This document shows, piece by piece, positions 6,157 through 9,632 of a stretch of DNA of 9,632 nucleotides; position 1 is the stretch's first letter; the number at the start of each line of letters is the position of its first letter. Origin of the DNA: CAXXFQ01 sp963674475 (GTDB lineage: Bacteria; Planctomycetota; Planctomycetia; Pirellulales; Thermoguttaceae). A program made the position numbers and the translations under genes. The notes under the pieces were generated by a model, which was not told where the DNA came from, did no database searches, and saw only the letters and a program-made list of their open reading frames with translations. Where the stretch lies: positions 1 to 9,632 of the forward strand of contig CAXXFQ010000003.1 of NCBI GenBank assembly GCA_963674475.2, in the 5' to 3' direction.

Positions 6157-8229
6157 TTGAAAATTGCGTATTTCCCGGCAGGCGAGCTGTTTCAAAAGCG
6201 GGAGATAGAGAATAATTGTTTGAAAAACCAGAATAAATTAGAACTATTAAAGCCAGGGATAGTAAATCATCTGGGCAACGATCTCAACCTGTTTCGCAGG
6301 TTCGTTTTATTAACCCTTTTCGTTTCAATCTCCCTCCTTGTATTCGCAGGTATATACTCCTTTTCCTACAGTAACACCAGGCTTCTCTGGTACTTTATGG
6401 CATTTATCCTTCCTTTCGAATTCTTTCTCCTGGCTATATATTCCTATCTCGTCAATCTCAGGAGCAGGGAATGGTCACTGGAGTGCATGCGGGACCTGGC
6501 CGATTTCTTCCGTGCGACCATAACCACTGTGTCCATGGCGATCGACGCCAAGGAACAGACAGAATACGGAAACATCCTCAAAGTCCGCGATGTTGCCCTG
6601 GAACTGGCCAAAAATCATCCGGAAAATGAAAAAATTGACATGGACGGCATGGCAATTTCCGCCCTGGTCCACGACATCGGAAAACTGGCAGTTCCTGAAG
6701 GAATCCTTAATAAGCCAGGAGGCCTTACCGAGGATGAAATTTCCAGAATGCAGAGGCATGCAAATATTGGAGCCGACATCCTTGAAACTGTTCCGTTTCC
6801 AAAAAGCGTAGCTCTCGGGGTCAGGCATCATCACGAAAGATGGGACGGCAAAGGATATCCAGCCTGCATCTCCGGCCGGGACATTCCCCTGGAAGCCCGG
6901 ATCCTGGCAGTAGCGGACACCTATGTTTCCCTCAGATCTTCCCGTCCCTTCCGCCAGGCGTGGGAAGTGGATCCGGCAAAAAAAATAATTCTGACCGGAT
7001 CCGGTAACGCCTATGATCCTGATGTAGTGAAAGTCTTCATTTCCAGCTTTAATACGATTGAGGAAATAGTTTCCAGAAAAACCAGTACCGACGGCCTTAA
7101 TATTCTCGAAGAATCCAGATCTGACTACAGTTCTGAAACCTACGGAAAACCTTCCAACCCTTCGGCACTCTTCAACAGGATATCTTTTCCTCACAAGGAA
7201 ATGCAGGCTGAATTCGAGATCACCCGCAACATGGGAAAAACTCTCAGCATGGAAGAGACTTCCATTATGCTGGCTACCTGGATCGAGAGGTTTGTCCCCT
7301 ATTCCACATGTGTCGTGTACAGGTTTGACAGAGATCACCGCAATATCAAGGTCTATCATGCCGTTGGCAAATACCAGGTCCAGATGCAGAATATTTCCAT
7401 TCCCGCGGGAGAGGGTATTGCCGGTAAAGTCGCTGAGGATTTAAAGCCCCGCTTCGGCTTGTCCCCGGCACCTGATTTCCCGGCTGAAAAAATGATAACG
7501 GGGTTGAAGGACTGCCTGGTTGTCCCCATGATGTTCAAAGATGAAATCCCCGGTAATGCTGACAGTGGAAAACCAATATTGATTGGTGTAATAGCCCTCT
7601 ATTCAGAAAAAGAGGATTTTTTCACCAGGCAGCACCTGAGATTAATGACAACTATAGCGGAACACGCGGCCCGGGCTGTCAATAATTCAATTATTCACAA
7701 TGAGACCAGAGAAGACGCCTTTACCGATTCCCTGACCGGAATGCCCAATATTCGTTTCTTCAATGCTTCCATTGAAAACGAAATCCACAGGGCCCAGCGA
7801 TTGAATTATCCTATTAATTTCCTGATGATGGACCTGGACGACTTCAAGATGGTCAACGATGTTTACGGGCACAAAGAGGGTGACCGGATTCTGGTTGAAA
7901 TCAGCGATCTCCTGAAAGAACAATTCAGAAAATCAGATATCTGCATCAGGTATGGAGGCGATGAATTCCTGGCTATTCTGCCTGGCGTGGGAATTCATAC
8001 TACCGAGCAAACCATGGACCGAATCAATGCAGTATTTACTGAAACAGTGTTCAAATCCTCCAGTGGAGAACCGCTGCAACTCGGCATCAGTATCGGGGCA
8101 TCCTCATATCCCAAGGATGGAACAAGCCCCGAGGTTCTGCTGGTCACGGCAGACCGCAATATGTACAGAAATAAAAATAGAAAAAAAGAGCTTAAAAAAT
8201 CGTCAAGGCCGGAAGCGCCTTCCTCCTGA
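6157..8229 (+). CDS. Membrane-bound HD-GYP / GAF / GGDEF c-di-GMP enzyme
   Basis: A 690-residue protein with both c-di-GMP-degrading and c-di-GMP-making modules. Two membrane segments (about 49-68 and 77-99) are followed by an HD-GYP phosphodiesterase domain (about 115-300): HD at 172-173 with GK at 175-176, H201, HHE at 225-227, DGKGYP at 230-235 and D254. A GAF sensor domain (about 350-515) and a GGDEF cyclase domain (about 520-675) follow. The cyclase active site is intact (GGDEF 600-604; D559 and D561 in MMDLDDF), and an RxxD inhibitory site (R591-D594) is five residues upstream. In the HD-GYP domain the usual GHSxRV segment reads GNILKV, with N139 in place of His. The start is uncertain: TTG at 6157 has no good ribosome site, TTG at 6220 is an alternative, and the first ATG lies inside the second membrane segment. 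The glycosyltransferase gene follows after 17 nt. Confidence 0.92.
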   Translation: MKIAYFPAGELFQKREIENNCLKNQNKLELLKPGIVNHLGNDLNLFRRFVLLTLFVSISLLVFAGIYSFSYSNTRLLWYFMAFILPFEFFLLAIYSYLVNLRSREWSLECMRDLADFFRATITTVSMAIDAKEQTEYGNILKVRDVALELAKNHPENEKIDMDGMAISALVHDIGKLAVPEGILNKPGGLTEDEISRMQRHANIGADILETVPFPKSVALGVRHHHERWDGKGYPACISGRDIPLEARILAVADTYVSLRSSRPFRQAWEVDPAKKIILTGSGNAYDPDVVKVFISSFNTIEEIVSRKTSTDGLNILEESRSDYSSETYGKPSNPSALFNRISFPHKEMQAEFEITRNMGKTLSMEETSIMLATWIERFVPYSTCVVYRFDRDHRNIKVYHAVGKYQVQMQNISIPAGEGIAGKVAEDLKPRFGLSPAPDFPAEKMITGLKDCLVVPMMFKDEIPGNADSGKPILIGVIALYSEKEDFFTRQHLRLMTTIAEHAARAVNNSIIHNETREDAFTDSLTGMPNIRFFNASIENEIHRAQRLNYPINFLMMDLDDFKMVNDVYGHKEGDRILVEISDLLKEQFRKSDICIRYGGDEFLAILPGVGIHTTEQTMDRINAVFTETVFKSSSGEPLQLGISIGASSYPKDGTSPEVLLVTADRNMYRNKNRKKELKKSSRPEAPSS

Positions 8230-8246
8230 TATTCAATTCCGGTCGG

Positions 8247-9281
8247 ATGGCCAAAGCTGATAAAGGTAAATCCTATCCCTGCGCACCCCCGGCCAGTCTC
8301 GATTCAAGGGAATTTCAACAAGTGTCACATTTAAAACCATCTCCACTGGTAAGCATAATAATCCCGACTTTCAACCGGTCGCGATTTTTGCCCCGTGCTA
8401 TCGAGTCGGTCCTTTGCCAGACTTTTCAGGATTTTGAACTGGTGATTGTCGATGACGGTTCAACAGATAAAACCTTCAGCATTGTTAAAGCTTTCAGAGA
8501 CCCCAGGATCCGTTATGAATTCCAGCCTAACCAGGGAGTCAGCAGCGCCAGGAACCTGGGCATAAAAAATTCCGCCGGAACCTTCCTGGCTTTCCTGGAC
8601 AGCGATGACGAATGGATGCCGTCCAAGCTGGAAAAACAGCTGGAAGCACTGGAGGATAATCCGGGATATATGATTGTTCATACCGATGAAATCTGGATCA
8701 GGAACGGCAGGAAGTTGAACCAGAAGAATAAGCATCGGAAATATGGGGGATGGATCTTTTCCCGCTGCCTGCCGCTATGCGTTATCAGCCCGAGTTCAGT
8801 CCTGCTGCACAGAAAGGTTTTTTCGTCCATTGGCGATTTCAATGAAAAACTTCCGGTATGCGAGGACTATGAACTATGGCTCAGGATCTCTTCAAGATAC
8901 CCGGTGCTGCTCCTTGATCAGCCGCTGCTGAAAAAGTATGGTGGACATCCCGGACAGCTTTCAATGAAATACTGGGGAATGGACATCTTTCGTGTAAAAG
9001 CCCTGTCTGAAAGAATCACTTCGGGAAAACTTACTCCAAGGCAGGAAATGATGGCTGCAAAAGAACTGGTTCGCAAGTACAGGATCCTGGAGCAGGGGTT
9101 CGGCAGAAGAGGAAAAACAGCAGAGGCCGCGGACTTCAGGAACAAGGCACGAGTTTACGAGGATGTACGTTGGCCCGCAAAGAACAAGTCGCCAGTCCAC
9201 CCTGCACCCGAAAGCGCTCTACCGAAAAAAATGATAAATGGCGGCTGCTTGGAAAGGGCCCGAACTAATCACCCAGGTTAG
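8247..9281 (+). CDS. Family 2 glycosyltransferase
   Basis: A 344-residue, probably cytoplasmic GT-A-fold transferase that would move a sugar from a nucleotide-sugar donor to a glycan or lipid acceptor; neither can be named. The domain begins at about residue 33 with PLVSIIIPTFNRSRFLPRAI and shows VDDGSTD (68-74), the metal-binding DSDDEW (118-123) and a candidate catalytic ED pair (E206-D207 in CEDYELWLR). The tail from about 245 is charged, likely helical and without membrane segments. The ATG at 8247 has a weak ribosome site. A GTG at 8322 (residue 26) has AAGGGA ten nt upstream and would begin eight codons before the domain, so it is a credible true start. The gene follows the c-di-GMP protein after 17 nt and is probably co-transcribed. 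No other polysaccharide genes are in view. No good terminator follows. Confidence 0.9.
   Translation: MAKADKGKSYPCAPPASLDSREFQQVSHLKPSPLVSIIIPTFNRSRFLPRAIESVLCQTFQDFELVIVDDGSTDKTFSIVKAFRDPRIRYEFQPNQGVSSARNLGIKNSAGTFLAFLDSDDEWMPSKLEKQLEALEDNPGYMIVHTDEIWIRNGRKLNQKNKHRKYGGWIFSRCLPLCVISPSSVLLHRKVFSSIGDFNEKLPVCEDYELWLRISSRYPVLLLDQPLLKKYGGHPGQLSMKYWGMDIFRVKALSERITSGKLTPRQEMMAAKELVRKYRILEQGFGRRGKTAEAADFRNKARVYEDVRWPAKNKSPVHPAPESALPKKMINGGCLERARTNHPG
8306..8311 (+). promoter_or_regulatory. Ribosome site supporting an alternative glycosyltransferase start
   Basis: AAGGGA lies 10 nt before an in-frame GTG at 8322. It is better than anything preceding the ATG at 8247, and the shorter protein has the usual compact N-terminus of this family. 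Confidence 0.4.
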
Positions 9282-9405
9282 AAAAAAAACAGAACATCGG
9301 AGCAGCACTTCCCTGGTAATCGGCCGCCGCCGGCCGCATGGCAAATCAGTTCCTGAAAAAGAGATCAACATTCCTAAAAAAATTTACTTTTTAGCGCTCT
9401 CTTCC

Positions 9406-9434
9406 TTGACATAGGGGGATAGCGATCTTATTCA
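9406..9434 (+). promoter_or_regulatory. Candidate groES promoter
   Basis: TTGACA at 9406-9411 is a perfect -35 box; 17 nt later TATTCA (9429-9434) is a poor -10. This would start transcription near 9441 and give a leader of about 120 nt. It lies in the 280-nt spacer between the glycosyltransferase and groES. No complete CIRCE operator and no heat-shock-sigma pattern is visible. Confidence 0.4.
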
Positions 9435-9443
9435 AAGGATATC

Positions 9444-9480
9444 CTGAAAACAGTCTCTGGTAACAACCTGCTGTTTTCAG
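9444..9480 (+). repeat. 10-bp inverted repeat in the groES leader
   Basis: CTGAAAACAG (9444-9453) and its exact complement CTGTTTTCAG (9471-9480) flank 17 nt. If the promoter call at 9406 is right, this stem-loop sits at the very 5' end of the groES transcript, where it could stabilise the mRNA or form part of a control element. It is not followed by a T-run, so it is not a standard terminator. Confidence 0.6.
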
Positions 9481-9525
9481 TTCTGTTGGTTCAGACGCAG
9501 TCTTAAATAGACTGATACCAATATT

Positions 9526-9543
9526 ATTTAAATTAATTTAAAT
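9526..9543. repeat. 18-bp AT-only perfect palindrome before groES
   Basis: The sequence equals its own reverse complement over 18 bp, using only A and T, and ends 2 nt before the groES ribosome site. It could bind a regulator or melt easily. AT-rich DNA produces such palindromes by chance more often than mixed sequence, so a function is uncertain. Confidence 0.5.
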
Positions 9544-9545
9544 TC

Positions 9546-9552
9546 AAAGGAG
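9546..9552 (+). promoter_or_regulatory. groES ribosome binding site
   Basis: AAAGGAG sits 9 nt before the ATG at 9562, a strong Shine-Dalgarno that fixes the groES start. Confidence 0.85.
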
Positions 9553-9561
9553 ATACAAGGT

Positions 9562-9632
9562 ATGAGCTTTAAACCTTTAGGTGATCGTGTACTGGTACAG
9601 CGCGTAGAGGCAGGCGAAGAAGTGCGCGGAGG
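9562..9632 (+). CDS. groES: Co-chaperonin GroES (3' end outside window)
   Basis: The first 23 codons of the 10-kDa co-chaperonin that caps GroEL. The visible protein begins MSFKPLGDRVLVQRVEAGEE and continues VRG, matching the conserved GroES start (xPLxDRVLVxRxE); the window ends as the mobile loop begins. The start is set by a strong ribosome site. Codons such as CGT and GTA differ from those favoured in the upstream genes, as expected for a highly expressed gene. groEL would normally follow just outside the window. The separation from the glycosyltransferase by 280 nt containing its own promoter-like sequence marks a new transcription unit. Confidence 0.93.
   Translation, partial: MSFKPLGDRVLVQRVEAGEEVRG

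Noticed and set aside
5992..6195. 67-codon - strand open frame in the spacer between the DUF362 and c-di-GMP genes
   Set aside because: It has no family resemblance and no clear ribosome site, overlaps the candidate DUF362 promoter, and is in AT-rich sequence where such frames arise by chance.
6475..7359. 294-codon open frame on the - strand inside the c-di-GMP gene
   Set aside because: It lies wholly antisense to the HD-GYP/GAF coding region, whose motifs are unambiguous, and its translation shows no recognisable domain.
9310..9319. TCCCTGGTAAT shared between the 2241 terminator loop and the region after the glycosyltransferase
   Set aside because: The match is about 11 nt, with no shared stem or flanking similarity. 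It is compatible with chance.
9321..9336. GC-rich hairpin (CGGCCG-CCGC-CGGCCG) after the glycosyltransferase as terminator
   Set aside because: Only a 6-bp stem with a 4-nt loop and no following T-run.
9391..9417. CIRCE heat-shock operator upstream of groES
   Set aside because: TTAGCGCTC matches the left arm at 8 of 9 positions, but the sequence 9 nt further on (ACATAGGGG) does not match the right arm GAGTGCTAA.

Overview
The window looks like chromosomal DNA of an anaerobic or facultative Gram-negative bacterium, with intermediate GC content and intact reading frames. Three proteins carry twin-arginine motifs and one is a membrane polyferredoxin of the NapH/NapG type. Together with a c-di-GMP enzyme and a GT2 glycosyltransferase, this gene mix resembles Desulfobacterota (former Deltaproteobacteria) or a neighbouring phylum. 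That placement is an inference from gene content. I see no rRNA, tRNA, CRISPR array, insertion sequence or phage gene.

Layout. (1) At the left edge is the 3' part of a secreted, purple-acid-phosphatase-like metallophosphoesterase on the + strand; its first codons lie outside the window. (2) Converging on it, on the - strand, is an EcsC-family gene whose last codons are made of a short tandem repeat. (3) A clear + strand intrinsic terminator follows, in the gap upstream of the EcsC gene. (4) A - strand cluster reads, in order of transcription, a Tat-signal DUF362 protein (5883 to 4960), a NapH-NapG fusion polyferredoxin (4945 to 3248) and a Tat-signal xylose-isomerase-like TIM-barrel protein (3180 to 2305). 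(5) A 273-bp spacer separates this from the + strand genes. (6) On the + strand are a membrane-bound HD-GYP/GAF/GGDEF protein (6157 to 8229) and, 17 nt later, a family 2 glycosyltransferase (8247 to 9281). (7) A 280-nt leader precedes the first 23 codons of groES, which runs off the right edge.

How the genes may work together. The - strand cluster is the most system-like part. All three of its proteins carry an RR motif followed by a hydrophobic stretch, so they may form one envelope redox module: the polyferredoxin would move electrons across or along the membrane to exported partner proteins. The substrate is unknown. The c-di-GMP enzyme and the glycosyltransferase are probably co-transcribed, which suggests but does not prove a link to surface polysaccharide. 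groES is a separate housekeeping unit, with its own promoter-like sequence and a structured leader.
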